Counted from the first letter of the stretch, positions 34,057-43,046 are shown. The stretch is DNA of 64,000 nt from Streptomyces sp. R28 (GCF_041052385.1 NZ_CP163439.1:8483001-8547000); one strand, 5' to 3'. The notes: generated by a model from the letters alone, not told the origin. Numbers and translations are program-made.

Positions 34057-35277
34057 ATGACCAGTCGCCCCGCCCACATCGCCATGTTCTCCATCGCCGC
34101 CCACGGCCACGTGAACCCCAGCCTCGAAGTGATCCGCGAGCTCGTGGTGCGCGGGCACCGGGTCACGTACGCGATTCCGCCCCTGTTCGCCGAGAAGGTC
34201 GCCGAGGCCGGGGCCGAGCCGAAGCTCTGGAACTCGACGCTGCCCGGACCCGACGACGACGCGGCGGCCTGGGGCACCACCCTCCTGGACAACGTGGAGC
34301 CCTTCCTGGCGGACGCGATCCAGGCCCTGCCGCAGCTGATCGAGGCTTACGACGGTGACGAACCCGACCTCGTGCTGCACGACATCACCGCCTACCCGGC
34401 CCGAGTCCTGGCTCACCGCTGGGGTGTCCCCGCGATCTCCCTGTCGCCGAACCTCGTCGCCTGGAGAGGCTACGAGGAGGAGGTCGCCGAAGCGATGTGG
34501 GCCGAGCCGAAGAAGACCGAGCGTGGCCGGGCCTACTACGCCCGCTTCCAGGCCTGGCTGGAGAAGAACGGCATCACCCTGCACCCGGACGCGTTCGCGA
34601 GCCACCCCGACCGCTCCCTCGTGCTGATCCCGAGGGCATTGCAGCCGAACGCCGACCGGGTGGACGAGAGCGTGCACACCTTCGTCGGCGCCTGCCAGGG
34701 CGACCGTTCCGCACAGGGGGACTGGCAGCCGCCGGCCGGTGCCGAGAAGGTCGCCCTCGTGTCGCTGGGGTCCTCCTTCACCAAGCAGCCGGCGTTCTAC
34801 CGGGAGTGCGTCAAGGCCTTCGGTGACCTGCCGGGCTGGCACCTGGTGCTGCAGGTCGGCAGGCACGTCGACCCGGGCGAGCTGGGGGACGTACCCGACA
34901 ACGTCGAAGTGCGGTCCTGGGTACCGCAGTTGGCGATCCTCAAGCAGGCCGACCTGTTCGTCACCCATGCCGGGGCGGGCGGCAGTCAGGAGGGCCTGGC
35001 CACCGCCACCCCGATGATCGCCGTACCGCAGGCCGTGGACCAGTTCGGCAACGCGGACATGCTCCAGGGGCTCGGCGTCGCCCGCCACATCCCCACGCAG
35101 GAGGCCACCGCCGAGACCCTGCGCACGGCTGCCCTGGCCCTCGTCGACGACCCCGAGGTCGCCCGGCGCCTGAAGGACATCCAGGCGCAGATGGCCCAGG
35201 AGGGTGGCACCGTGCGGGCCGCCGACCTGATCGAGGCTGAGCTGGCCGCCGTACGCGACACGCGAGAGCAGGCGTAG
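34057..35277 (+). CDS. mgt: Macrolide-type UDP-glycosyltransferase (MGT/OleD family)
   Basis: 406 aa GT1 enzyme. N-domain AHIAMFSIAAHGHVNPSLEVIRELVVRGHRVTYAIP carries the acceptor catalytic His; C-domain donor site reads THAGAGGSQEGLATATPMIAVPQAVDQFGNA, with WVPQLAILKQADLFVTHAG. The family (MgtA, OleD, OleI) transfers glucose from UDP-glucose to macrolides and other phenolics, giving self- or acquired resistance to macrolides. The ATG at 34057 (MTSRPAHIAMF) is preferred to 34039, which would overlap the palindrome. Its own bidirectional terminator follows. Confidence 0.93.
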   Translation: MTSRPAHIAMFSIAAHGHVNPSLEVIRELVVRGHRVTYAIPPLFAEKVAEAGAEPKLWNSTLPGPDDDAAAWGTTLLDNVEPFLADAIQALPQLIEAYDGDEPDLVLHDITAYPARVLAHRWGVPAISLSPNLVAWRGYEEEVAEAMWAEPKKTERGRAYYARFQAWLEKNGITLHPDAFASHPDRSLVLIPRALQPNADRVDESVHTFVGACQGDRSAQGDWQPPAGAEKVALVSLGSSFTKQPAFYRECVKAFGDLPGWHLVLQVGRHVDPGELGDVPDNVEVRSWVPQLAILKQADLFVTHAGAGGSQEGLATATPMIAVPQAVDQFGNADMLQGLGVARHIPTQEATAETLRTAALALVDDPEVARRLKDIQAQMAQEGGTVRAADLIEAELAAVRDTREQA

Positions 35278-35301
35278 GGGCTACCGGAGAACACGTGAAA
35301 G

Positions 35302-35343
35302 AGCAGGGCCCGTTGACTCCCCCGGGGGTCAACGGGCCCTGCT
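35302..35343. terminator. Strong bidirectional terminator
   Basis: Perfect 16-bp arms AGCAGGGCCCGTTGAC / GTCAACGGGCCCTGCT around a C/G loop, followed by TTGT. It sits between the convergent glycosyltransferase and MMPL genes. Confidence 0.92.
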
Positions 35344-35359
35344 TGTCGGGCGGGTGGGG

Positions 35360-37627
35360 TCAGACGGACACCCGCTCGCCCTCGTCGTCCCGAGCCGCGC
35401 TCCGCGTCACGGCCTCGGGCGCCTCGTCGTGCGTCAGGTCCGGCAGCCGGTTCAGCCACTTCGGCAGGTACCAGTTGCGCTCGCCCAGCAGTGCCATCAC
35501 CGCCGGGAGCAGCACACCCCGGATGATCGTCGCGTCGATGAGGACCGCGGCCGCCAGGCCGACGCCCATCTGCTTCATGGACTGCATGGACAGCGTGCCG
35601 AAGATCGCGAACACGGCGACCATGATGACCGCGGCGCTGGTGACGACCCCGGCCGTGGTGACCACGCCGTGCTGGATCGCGTCCTTCGTCGAACGGCCGC
35701 GCAGGCGCGCCTCGCGGATCCGCGAGACCACGAACACGTGGTAGTCCATCGACAGGCCGAACAGGATCACGAACAGGAACAGCGGCAGCCAGGTGATGAT
35801 GGCGCCGACGCCCTCCGCGCCCACCACGGACGCCCCCCAGCCGTGCTGGAAGACAGCGACGAGGATGCCGTACGCCGCGCCCACCGACAGCAGGTTCAGC
35901 ACGATCGACGTGATCGCGACCGTCAGTGAGCGGAACGACAGCAGCATCAGCGCGAAGGCGAAGACCACGACGAAGGCGAAGACCGGGATGACGGCTCCGG
36001 CCAGCTGGTCGTTGAAGTCCTTCGAGCCCGCGACCTGTCCGGTGATCGGCGCCTCGACCCCGTCCACCTTGCCGAGCGTGGCCGGGCGCACCTCGTCGCG
36101 CAGCTTGTCCAGGCTCGCGCCCGCCTTGTCGAGGTCGGAGCCGCCGACCAGCGGGACGTACACGAAGGCCACGTTCTGGTCGTCGTGCAGCTTGATCTCG
36201 ACCGGGCCGCGCGAGGCGCCCGAACTGACCGCCCGCTCACGGAAGTCGGCGAGCGCGGACTTCACCTCGGGAGCGTTGATGTCCTTCGCCTTGACGACCA
36301 CCTCGGCCGGCTCGGAACCGCCCGGGAAGGCCTCGTTGAGCCGGTTGTACGTCTGCACGATGGGCAGTGAGTCGCCGAACTCCTTGTCCAGGGTGAGCTG
36401 CTGGGTCTTCATGCCGAGCGCGGGAGCCGCGATGGCGAGCAGCGCACCGGCCGCGACGGCGACCGAGATGACCGGCCGCGCGAGCACCGCCTTGAGCACG
36501 GCCGTCCAGAACCGGCTCTCGCGGTTGCCGCGCCCACGGTTGCGACGCAGGCGGCTCTGCGGGTGCAGGAACGGGATCTTGCCCTTCTCCACCCGCTCGC
36601 CCAGCAGCGACAGCAGGGCCGGCAGCACCGTCACCGACCCGACCATGGCGACCGCCACCACCATCAGCGAGGCCAGGCCCATCGCCTCGAACTCGGCGAG
36701 CCCGGTGAACAGCATGCCCGCCATCGCCACGCACACGGTGACACCGGAGACGATGATCGCGCGGCCACTGGTGGCGGCGGCGACCCTCAGGGCCGTCTGC
36801 GCGTCCCGGCCGGCCTCGCGCTCCTCGCGCTCACGTCGCAGGTAGAACAGGCAGTAGTCGACGCCGACGGCCAGGCCGACCAGCAGCATCACGGAGTTGG
36901 CGGTGTCGCTCATCGGCATGACGTGGCTGACGATGCCCATCAGGCCCATCGTCGCCATGATCGCGGTGACCGCCAGCAGCACCGGCAGCAGGGCCGCCAC
37001 CAGGGCGCCGAAGGCGATGAGCAGAATGCCGAGGGCCACCGGCACCGCGGAGTACTCGGCCTTCTGGAAGTCGTCCCCGAACGCGTCGTCGAACGTCTTC
37101 ATCATGCTCGCGCCGCCGATCTCCTCGATCCGCAGCGACGCATGGTCCTTCTGGACGTCCTCGACGGCCTTCAGCACGGGCTCCACACGCTCGCCCGCGG
37201 TGTCCGACTCGCCGCGCATGTCGAACTGCACGAGCGCGCTGCGGCCGTCCTTCGAGATCGTCTGCGTGTCGTACGGCGACGTCACGTCCGTGACCTTGCC
37301 GGTGCCCTCGACCGCCTTCACGACCGCGGTGACCGCCGACCTGAACTCGGCGTCCGTGGCCTTGAGGCTGCCGTCCTTCCCCTGGATCAGGACGGTCTCA
37401 CCGGCCGGCTCCTCGATCCCCGCGTCCTCGATGATCTTGGCTGCGGTGTGTGTCTCGCCCTTCAGCTGGTCGCTGTCCTTGACGTCGACCCGGCCCGCCG
37501 CCGAGCCGAGCCCCATCGCCAGGACGACGAACAGCACCCAGATGCCGACGGCGGCCCATCGATGGCGGGCGCTCCAGCCGCCGGCGCGGGCGGCGAGTCC
37601 CCGCACACGTGTGTCTCCGTTCCCCAT
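35360..37627 (-). CDS. MMPL-family RND transporter
   Basis: 755 aa. Two copies of the RND layout: helix 1, large extracytoplasmic domain, then five helices (second set from about residue 545). Signature GLAVGVDYCLFYLRREREER in the first half and LFGLSMDYHVFVVSRIREARLRG in the second, both carrying the proton-relay Asp-Tyr pair. MmpL-type proteins export lipids or secondary metabolites using the proton gradient. AAGGGGG-like SD is before the ATG. Soluble domains with SASSGASRGPVEIKLHDDQNVAFVYVPL are typical of streptomycete members. No adjacent TetR gene. Confidence 0.94.
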   Translation of the reverse strand: MGNGDTRVRGLAARAGGWSARHRWAAVGIWVLFVVLAMGLGSAAGRVDVKDSDQLKGETHTAAKIIEDAGIEEPAGETVLIQGKDGSLKATDAEFRSAVTAVVKAVEGTGKVTDVTSPYDTQTISKDGRSALVQFDMRGESDTAGERVEPVLKAVEDVQKDHASLRIEEIGGASMMKTFDDAFGDDFQKAEYSAVPVALGILLIAFGALVAALLPVLLAVTAIMATMGLMGIVSHVMPMSDTANSVMLLVGLAVGVDYCLFYLRREREEREAGRDAQTALRVAAATSGRAIIVSGVTVCVAMAGMLFTGLAEFEAMGLASLMVVAVAMVGSVTVLPALLSLLGERVEKGKIPFLHPQSRLRRNRGRGNRESRFWTAVLKAVLARPVISVAVAAGALLAIAAPALGMKTQQLTLDKEFGDSLPIVQTYNRLNEAFPGGSEPAEVVVKAKDINAPEVKSALADFRERAVSSGASRGPVEIKLHDDQNVAFVYVPLVGGSDLDKAGASLDKLRDEVRPATLGKVDGVEAPITGQVAGSKDFNDQLAGAVIPVFAFVVVFAFALMLLSFRSLTVAITSIVLNLLSVGAAYGILVAVFQHGWGASVVGAEGVGAIITWLPLFLFVILFGLSMDYHVFVVSRIREARLRGRSTKDAIQHGVVTTAGVVTSAAVIMVAVFAIFGTLSMQSMKQMGVGLAAAVLIDATIIRGVLLPAVMALLGERNWYLPKWLNRLPDLTHDEAPEAVTRSAARDDEGERVSV

Positions 37628-37827
37628 GATGGGCTTGCCCCCTTGATTGCGGTGGCGGCCCCCTGCCGCCCCCTTTCGTTTCGAAGGTATGGGGCGGATA
37701 AAGCCATCTCGTCGTGCTGCCCGGTGAAGTACGGCGGCCGGAACTCATCCGCTCGGCCCCCGGGCTCTCCCCACTGGGGAGGATGGGGGTCCCTTACATC
37801 TATCCGAGCGGGTCGGGGGCGTGGCTC

Positions 37828-37843
37828 GGGGTCGAGGCTTGAG
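37828..37843. repeat. Second copy of a 16-bp intergenic sequence
   Basis: GGGGTCGAGGCTTGAG occurs here and, identically, at 32806-32821, both in intergenic DNA upstream of plus-strand genes. Meaning unknown. Confidence 0.6.
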
Positions 37844-37876
37844 AAAACAGCGGGATGAGCTTGTGCTTCATGCTGA

Positions 37877-37895
37877 CCGGTAAGTAACTTACGGG
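37877..37895. promoter_or_regulatory. Palindromic operator GTAAGT-A-ACTTAC
   Basis: CCGGTAAGTAACTTACGGG is symmetrical except one pair. It resembles TetR-family operators. It is 252 bp from the MMPL start and 74 bp from the DUF1697 start, so either could be the target. Confidence 0.5.
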
Positions 37896-37898
37896 TCC

Positions 37899-37933
37899 GG
37901 CCGTCGTGCCCACCCCCACGGGGCACGACGGCC
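37899..37933 (+). terminator. 13-bp-stem hairpin in a 341-bp intergenic region
   Basis: GGCCGTCGTGCCC pairs perfectly with GGGCACGACGGCC around a 9-nt loop. It lies between the palindrome and the DUF1697 start, with no upstream plus-strand gene, so it is either a leader hairpin/attenuator or a blocker of minus-strand read-through into the MMPL region. Nothing else is recognisable in 37628-37968. Confidence 0.55.
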
Positions 37934-37968
37934 GCGTGAGTGTCAGCAGGTCGCCTTATGGTGGCCGG

Positions 37969-38517
37969 ATGACGACGACGTATGCGGCGCTGCTGCGTGG
38001 AATCAACGTGGGCGGCAGCAGAAAAGTCCCGATGGCAGACCTGCGCACCCTGATGACCGGCCTCGGTCACGACGGTGTGCGCACCTACCTGCAGAGCGGT
38101 CAGGCGGTGTTCGCCGCCGACCACGGCGATCAGGAGTCCCTCGCCGCGGAACTCGCGTCGGCGATCGAGAAGCGCTTCGGCTTCGCTGTGGACGTGATCG
38201 TGCGCGACCACGCCTACCTCAAGGCCGTCGCCGACAACTGCCCGTTCCCCGCAGCCGAGTTGGAGCCCAAGCAGCTCCATGTCACCTACTTCTCCGCCCC
38301 GGTCGACGCCGAGCGCTTCGCGGAGATCGACCAGGCCGCCCACCTCCCGGAGGAGTTCCGGCTCGGCGACCGGGCGCTGTACCTGTACGCCCCGAACGGC
38401 CTCGGGCGCTCCAAGCTCGGCGAAATCCTGTCGCGTCCCCGGCTCAACAAGGGTTTGATCGCGACCAGCCGTAACTGGAACACCGTCCTGAAACTAGTGG
38501 AGATGACAGGTGACTGA
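37969..38517 (+). CDS. DUF1697 domain protein
   Basis: 182 aa. Clear DUF1697 signature: TTYAALLRGINVGGSRKVPMADLRTLMTGLGHDGVRTYLQSGQAVF and LSRPRLNKGLIATSRNWNTVLKLVEM near the end. Cytoplasmic, function unknown; structurally an alpha/beta fold. Overlaps the next gene by 8 bp (GTG of the next lies before this stop), so they are coupled. ATG 37969 gives the family N-terminus. Confidence 0.93.
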   Translation: MTTTYAALLRGINVGGSRKVPMADLRTLMTGLGHDGVRTYLQSGQAVFAADHGDQESLAAELASAIEKRFGFAVDVIVRDHAYLKAVADNCPFPAAELEPKQLHVTYFSAPVDAERFAEIDQAAHLPEEFRLGDRALYLYAPNGLGRSKLGEILSRPRLNKGLIATSRNWNTVLKLVEMTGD

Positions 38518-38887
38518 CGTACGCTCCACTGCCGTGGAAGCCGCCATCGAGGGCGAACTGCGCCTGCTCAGGCCGGAGGTCCGGTCCTCGCCGGAGCTGC
38601 TCGAGGAGCTGCTGCACCCCGAGTTCCGTGAGTTCGGCGCGTCCGGGCGGGACTGGGACCGGACGTCGATCATCGAGTCCCTCCTCGCGGGCACCGATCC
38701 GGGGCCCCGGCCCGTCGTCGTCTCGCGGATGGAGGGCGTCCAGCTCGCCCCCGACGTGGTCCACCTCACCTTCGACACGGAGAACAACGGCCGCCGGGCG
38801 CACCGCAGTTCGCTGTGGCGGCGGACGGACGACGGATGGCAGATGTACTTCCATCAGGGAAGCTTGTTCAGCGCTGCGCAAGAGTGA
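38510..38887 (+). CDS. DUF4440/SnoaL-like small protein
   Basis: 125 aa from GTG 38510. NTF2-like fold of the DUF4440 type: AIEGELRLLRPEVRSSPELLEELLHPEFREFGASGRDWDRTSIIESL and SSLWRRTDDGWQMYFHQGSLF. Probably binds a small ligand or is an enzyme; no catalytic residue can be assigned. Operon with DUF1697. Its 3' end overlaps the remnant transglutaminase gene by 20 bp. Confidence 0.88.
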   Translation: MTDVRSTAVEAAIEGELRLLRPEVRSSPELLEELLHPEFREFGASGRDWDRTSIIESLLAGTDPGPRPVVVSRMEGVQLAPDVVHLTFDTENNGRRAHRSSLWRRTDDGWQMYFHQGSLFSAAQE

Positions 38888-39490
38888 CCCTGCGCGGGCC
38901 GAGACCGGGCGACCGGGCGAGGATCTCGCGAGGCGGAGCCAGCCGTGGCTCGGTGTACAGACGCCGACGGCCGCGCGGCAGCGTCTCGACGCCGCCCCGG
39001 CAGGCCAGGTCGAGAACGAGGCTGTCCCGGACGAACCACATCCCGCGCAGGCTCTCGACGGACCAGAGCCCGAACGTCTGCGGGTCCGCCGCCCCGGCCC
39101 GGCACGCCCGCCAGGCCTCGCCCGCCACGAGGAACCGGTCGCGCGGCACGTCCAGCGGGTCGAAGCCCAGGTCGCCGTAGGCCGGATGCAGGACCTGCGG
39201 GTCGACCAGCCGCCAACTCCCGTCCGGCAGAAGGTACTCGGTGATCCAGTGGTCCTCGTGGAAGCCGTCGACGAAGTAGGTGCCGAAACCGCCCCGGACC
39301 CGGGCGGGCGTCACCGTTGCTCGGGGATGGCGTACCCCAGACGCTGCCCGTCTCCTTGATGGGTGATCACATCCCGTACAAGATGGGCGAGTTGATCCGG
39401 ATCGCTCGGCAGCCCACTGACGTCCAGGTCCCCCGGATCGCCTGCCCCAGGGGCAAGGTCAACCCGGCGGAACCGCTGTGCGAGGCTCAC
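38868..39490 (-). pseudogene. Transglutaminase-like protein, internally deleted
   Basis: Two halves of one gene in different frames. The 5' part, from GTG 39488-39490, reads ...DLDVSGLPSDPDQLAHLVRDVITHQGDGQRLGYAIPEQR and stops at 39311. The 3' part, beginning TPARVRGGFGTYFVDGFHEDHWITEYLLPDGSWRLVDPQVLHP, starts at about 39311 in another frame. In intact relatives these join through a segment of roughly 60 residues containing the catalytic Cys; here that is missing. The His-Asp half of the triad remains (DHWITEY and LVDPQ). Therefore dead. Confidence 0.72.
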
Positions 39491-39493
39491 CTC

Positions 39494-40516
39494 ATGCGCT
39501 ACATCATCATCGGGGCAGGGGCGGTCGGCGGTGTCGTCGGCGGACGGCTCGCGGGCTCGGGACACGAGGTCGTTCTGGTCGCGCGGGGTGCGCACTTCGA
39601 GTCCCTCCGGGACCACGGACTGCGGCTCAGGGTGCCGGAGGGCGAGCTGACCCATCGGCTGCCGGTCGTCGACGGGCCGGCCGCGCTCGGGGAACTCCGC
39701 CCCGACGACGTCCTCGTCCTCGCCGTCAAGACACAGGACAGCACGGCCGCGCTGCAGACGTGGGGCCCGGTTCCGGTCACGGGCGGCGGTACGGCGGCCG
39801 AGCGGTTGCCGCTGGTCTGCGCCCAGAACGGCGTCGAGAGCCAGCGCCTCGCCCTGCGGCTCTTCCGACGGGTGTACGGCGTCTGCGTCTGGCTGCCGTC
39901 GACGTACGTCGAACCCGGCGTCGTCTCCGCGGCCGGCCGCCCCCTCACCGGCATCCTGCATCTCGGCCGCCACCCGCACGGCACCGACGAGACCGCCCGC
40001 CTCATCGCCGCCGACCTGGAGAAGTCGCACTTCGAGGCGCCGGTCGTGGCGGACGTGGCGCGCTGGCAGTACGCCAAACTGCTGGGCAACCTGGGCAACT
40101 CCCTGGAGGCGGTGACCGGGCCCATCGACAGTGCGGAGGCCGCGGCGCTGTTCGGGCGCGTGCGGGCCGAGGGCGCGGCCGTGCTGGACGCCGCCGGGAT
40201 CGCGTACGCGAGCGCCGAGGAGCAGCAGGCCGTACGGGGCGACAAGGTCACCCTCGTACCCGTCGACGGAACCCCGCGCGGCGGCGGCTCCTCCTGGCAG
40301 TCTCTCACCCGCGGCACCGGCACCATCGAGGCCGACTACCTCAACGGCGAGATCGTCCTCCTCGGCCGCCTGCACGGCGTCCCGACCCCGCTGAACGAGC
40401 TCCTGCAGAGCCTCGCCAACACCTTCGCGCGAGAGCGTCGGGCGGCGGGCTCGATGCCGCTGGGGGAGCTGCTGCGGCTGGCCGACGAGGCCGGCGGCCC
40501 CGCGGACGCCGCGTAG
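39494..40516 (+). CDS. Ketopantoate reductase family protein (ApbA/PanE-like)
   Basis: 340 aa. Rossmann nucleotide motif at the N-terminus (RYIIIGAGAVGGVVGGRLAGSGHEVVLVARG, GxGxxG), CAQNGVESQ with the catalytic-region Asn, and C-terminal helical domain with K (WQYAKLLGNLGNSLEAV) and ADYLNGEIVLLGRLHGVPTPLNELLQSLAN. NADPH-dependent reduction of ketopantoate or related 2-keto acids; many paralogues have other substrates. ATG 39494 was taken because it opens directly with the Rossmann strand; earlier in-frame starts would read through the transglutaminase promoter. Confidence 0.92.
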   Translation: MRYIIIGAGAVGGVVGGRLAGSGHEVVLVARGAHFESLRDHGLRLRVPEGELTHRLPVVDGPAALGELRPDDVLVLAVKTQDSTAALQTWGPVPVTGGGTAAERLPLVCAQNGVESQRLALRLFRRVYGVCVWLPSTYVEPGVVSAAGRPLTGILHLGRHPHGTDETARLIAADLEKSHFEAPVVADVARWQYAKLLGNLGNSLEAVTGPIDSAEAAALFGRVRAEGAAVLDAAGIAYASAEEQQAVRGDKVTLVPVDGTPRGGGSSWQSLTRGTGTIEADYLNGEIVLLGRLHGVPTPLNELLQSLANTFARERRAAGSMPLGELLRLADEAGGPADAA

Positions 40517-40532
40517 AGGCGGGCCGTCGCGC

Positions 40533-41285
40533 TCAGGCGCCCACGGCCGCCAGGACCGGCGCCCGGGCCGCGTCGTACCGCTCCGACAGCAGTCGCGCCA
40601 CCTCGGGCGCGGCCCCGAGCACATCCGCCAGTACGTCCGCCTCGGCCGCGCCCCGTGCGATGCGGTCCGGGAGGAAGCCCGGGGCCAGGACGTACGGGGC
40701 CACGGCCACGCGTGCGCAGCCGAGCGCGCGCAGTTCGGCGACCGCGTCCTCGGTGCGAGGGAACCCCGCGGGAGAACCAGCGGAGGCGAACGCAGGTCGC
40801 ACGGCGCACCAACCGGTGTGCCGCCACTCCCGCGCGATTTCTGCGATCACTGCGATCGCCTCCGGGTCGGTGGACCCCGCCGAGGCCAGCACGACCCCGG
40901 TCGAGGACTTGTCGGCGGGCGTCAGTCCCGCCTCGTACAGCCGCCGCTCCAGCGCCGCCAGGAGCAGCGGCGACGGCCCCAGCACCTCGGCCTGCCGGAT
41001 CCGCAGCTGCGGCGGGGCGTCCCGCAGGACCGTCGGGATGTCGGCCTTCGCGTGGAACGCCCTGGTCAGGAGCAGGGGCAGCGCTACGACGTCACGGACG
41101 CCCTCCGCCGCCAAGGACTCCAGCACTCCCTGCACCGACGGGATGTTGAAGTCCAGGAAGCCGGTCTCCACCCGCAGGTCCGGGCGCAGCGAGCGCACCC
41201 GGCGTACCAGGGCATGCACCGTCGCGGCGTGCCGCGGGTCGCGGCTGCCGTGGGCGATGACGAGAAGAACCGGCTTCGTGAACAC
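40533..41285 (-). CDS. Sirohydrochlorin chelatase (CbiX/SirB type)
   Basis: 250 aa with two CbiX-type halves. N-terminal active-site strand LLVIAHGSRDPRHAATVHALV with the catalytic His, and LPLLLTRAFHAKADIPTVL with a second His; second half begins GVVLASAGSTDP. Inserts Fe2+ (siroheme) or Co2+ into sirohydrochlorin. As the last gene of the sulfur operon, six bases after the ABC permease, it most likely serves siroheme for the sulfite reductase. Start GTG 41283-41285; C-terminal half has no His at the first strand. Confidence 0.9.
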   Translation of the reverse strand: MFTKPVLLVIAHGSRDPRHAATVHALVRRVRSLRPDLRVETGFLDFNIPSVQGVLESLAAEGVRDVVALPLLLTRAFHAKADIPTVLRDAPPQLRIRQAEVLGPSPLLLAALERRLYEAGLTPADKSSTGVVLASAGSTDPEAIAVIAEIAREWRHTGWCAVRPAFASAGSPAGFPRTEDAVAELRALGCARVAVAPYVLAPGFLPDRIARGAAEADVLADVLGAAPEVARLLSERYDAARAPVLAAVGA

Positions 41286-41291
41286 AGGACT

Positions 41292-42182
41292 TCAGCTCCT
41301 TGCCAGCAGACCGCGGCTGCGCAGCACCCACCGCTCCAGCGGGCTGAAGATCAGCAGCTCGATGGCGATGCCGACGACCAGGATGAGAAGGATCGCGAAG
41401 AAGACCATGGACATGGAACTGTTGTTGCGCCCGTTCTCCAGCAACTGGCCCAGGCCCACGCCCAGATCGGGGTGGGAGGCGATGATCTCGGCGGCCATCA
41501 GCGACCGCCAGGAGAAGGCCCAGCCCTGCTTCAGGCCCGCCAGATAGCCGGGCAGCGCGGCCGGCATCACGATGTGCCAGGTGCCCTTCAGGCCCGTCGC
41601 GCCCAGCGTGCGGCCCGCTCGCAGGAACAGCGGCGGCACCTGGTCGACGCCGGACACCAGGCCGTTGGCGATGGAGGGGACCGCGCCGAGCAGGATGACG
41701 GCGTACATCATCGAGTTGTTCAGGCCGAGCCAGAGCACGGCGGGCGCCACCCAGGCCACCGACGGCAGCGACTGCAGGCCGGACAGGATGGGGCCGATGG
41801 CCGCGCGGACGAACCTCACCCGGGCGACCAGCAAACCGAGCGGCGTGCCGATGGCGAGCGCCATGAGGAAGCCGAGCAGACCGCGTGAGACGGACGTCCA
41901 GATGTAGTCGAGGAGGGTTCCCTGGAGCCAGGATTTGCGGACCTCGCCCCATACGTCGGACGGTGAGGGCAGCTTGAACTCGGGCGCGACCTCGGCCCAC
42001 ACCAGCAGCTGCCAGACCACCAGCACCAGCGCGATCGCGGTGACGGGCGGCAGCACCTTGCGGATGAGGGTCTCGCGCAGCGGCGTACGGCTCGTCTGGA
42101 CCGCCTCCAGGGCGTCCAGGCCCGCTTCGACTCCGTCGAGATCGTTGCCGTCCTTGACGGCGGTCGACTCAGTGCTGGCCAT
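41292..42182 (-). CDS. ABC transporter permease, sulfonate/taurine type
   Basis: 296 aa. Six membrane helices and EAA-like motif (AGRTLGATGLKGTWHIVMPAALPGYLAGLKQGWAFSWRSLMAAE). Matches SsuC/TauC. The ATG at 42180-42182 lies 14 bp inside the 3' end of the ATPase gene, so translation is coupled. N-terminus of about 45 residues is cytoplasmic (STESTAVKDGNDLDGVEAGLDALEAVQ). Sulfur-source import is inferred from operon context with cys genes. Confidence 0.92.
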   Translation of the reverse strand: MASTESTAVKDGNDLDGVEAGLDALEAVQTSRTPLRETLIRKVLPPVTAIALVLVVWQLLVWAEVAPEFKLPSPSDVWGEVRKSWLQGTLLDYIWTSVSRGLLGFLMALAIGTPLGLLVARVRFVRAAIGPILSGLQSLPSVAWVAPAVLWLGLNNSMMYAVILLGAVPSIANGLVSGVDQVPPLFLRAGRTLGATGLKGTWHIVMPAALPGYLAGLKQGWAFSWRSLMAAEIIASHPDLGVGLGQLLENGRNNSSMSMVFFAILLILVVGIAIELLIFSPLERWVLRSRGLLARS

Positions 42183-42957
42183 GGCGGCGGATCTCCCCAC
42201 GCAGTTCTTCGGTGATCTCCCGGGACAGCTCCGCCACGGCGGTGTCCTCGATGCGGCGCGGCTGCGGGATGCCGACCGTCCACTCGCGCGCGATGCGGCC
42301 CGGGCGGGAGGACAGCAGCACGACGCGCTGGGCGAGGCGCACCGCCTCACGCACGTTGTGCGTGACGAAGAGGACCGACAGCTGCGTCTCGCGCCAGATG
42401 CGGGTCAGCTCGTCGTGCAGCACGTCACGGGTGATGGCGTCGAGCGCGGCGAACGGCTCGTCCATCAGCAGCAGCTTGCTGTCCTGGGCGAGCGCCCGCG
42501 CCAGGGCGACGCGCTGGCGCATACCGCCGGACAGCTCGTGCACCCGCTTGCCGTACGCGCCCTTCAGCCGGACGAGTTCGAGGAGCTCCTCGGCCCGCTC
42601 GCGCCGCTCGTCCTTGGCGACGCCCCTGAGCTTGAGGGCGAGTTCGATGTTCTTGCCCGCGGTCAGCCACGGGAAGAGGGCGTGCTCCTGGAACATCAGC
42701 GCCGGCCGGCCGTCGGTCGTGATGCTGCCCGCGCTCGGTTTGTCCAGCCCCGCCACCAGGTTCAGCAGCGTCGACTTGCCGCAGCCGGACGCCCCGAGGA
42801 GGGTGACGAACTCGCCGGGCGCGACATCGAGCGTGATGTCGTCGAGGACGAGCTGCTGCCCGGCGGGGCCGGCGAACGACTTCGAGACGTGGTCGATACG
42901 CGCGGCGTGCTCCACCGACACATCCGTGTCGGCGGCCTTGGCGAGGGCGGTTGCCAT
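42169..42957 (-). CDS. ABC transporter ATPase, sulfonate/taurine type
   Basis: 262 aa. Walker A GASGCGKST, Q-loop LMFQEHALFPW, signature LSGGMRQRVALARAL, Walker B LLLMDEPFAALD and switch His in FVTHNVREA. SsuB/TauB-like. ATG 42955-42957 is preceded by GGAGGTGACGACC, an excellent site. 79 bp separate it from the binding-protein gene and contain a 15-bp tandem repeat. Confidence 0.95.
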   Translation of the reverse strand: MATALAKAADTDVSVEHAARIDHVSKSFAGPAGQQLVLDDITLDVAPGEFVTLLGASGCGKSTLLNLVAGLDKPSAGSITTDGRPALMFQEHALFPWLTAGKNIELALKLRGVAKDERRERAEELLELVRLKGAYGKRVHELSGGMRQRVALARALAQDSKLLLMDEPFAALDAITRDVLHDELTRIWRETQLSVLFVTHNVREAVRLAQRVVLLSSRPGRIAREWTVGIPQPRRIEDTAVAELSREITEELRGEIRRHGQH

Positions 42958-43000
42958 GGTCGTCACCTCCTGGGAACTCATCGGGATCAGTGCCTTGCTC

Positions 43001-43046
43001 ACGACTTCACGACTGCGGGACTCACGACTGCGGGACTCACGACTTC
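43001..43046. repeat. 15-bp tandem repeats between binding-protein and ATPase genes
   Basis: ACGACTGCGGGACTC at 43009-43023 and 43024-43038 with partial copies on both sides. It includes the stop codon of the binding-protein gene. Confidence 0.75.

Noticed and set aside
37806..37871. Short minus-strand frame MKHKLIPLF beginning beside the palindrome.
   Set aside because: Only about 21 codons, no family resemblance and no ribosome site.
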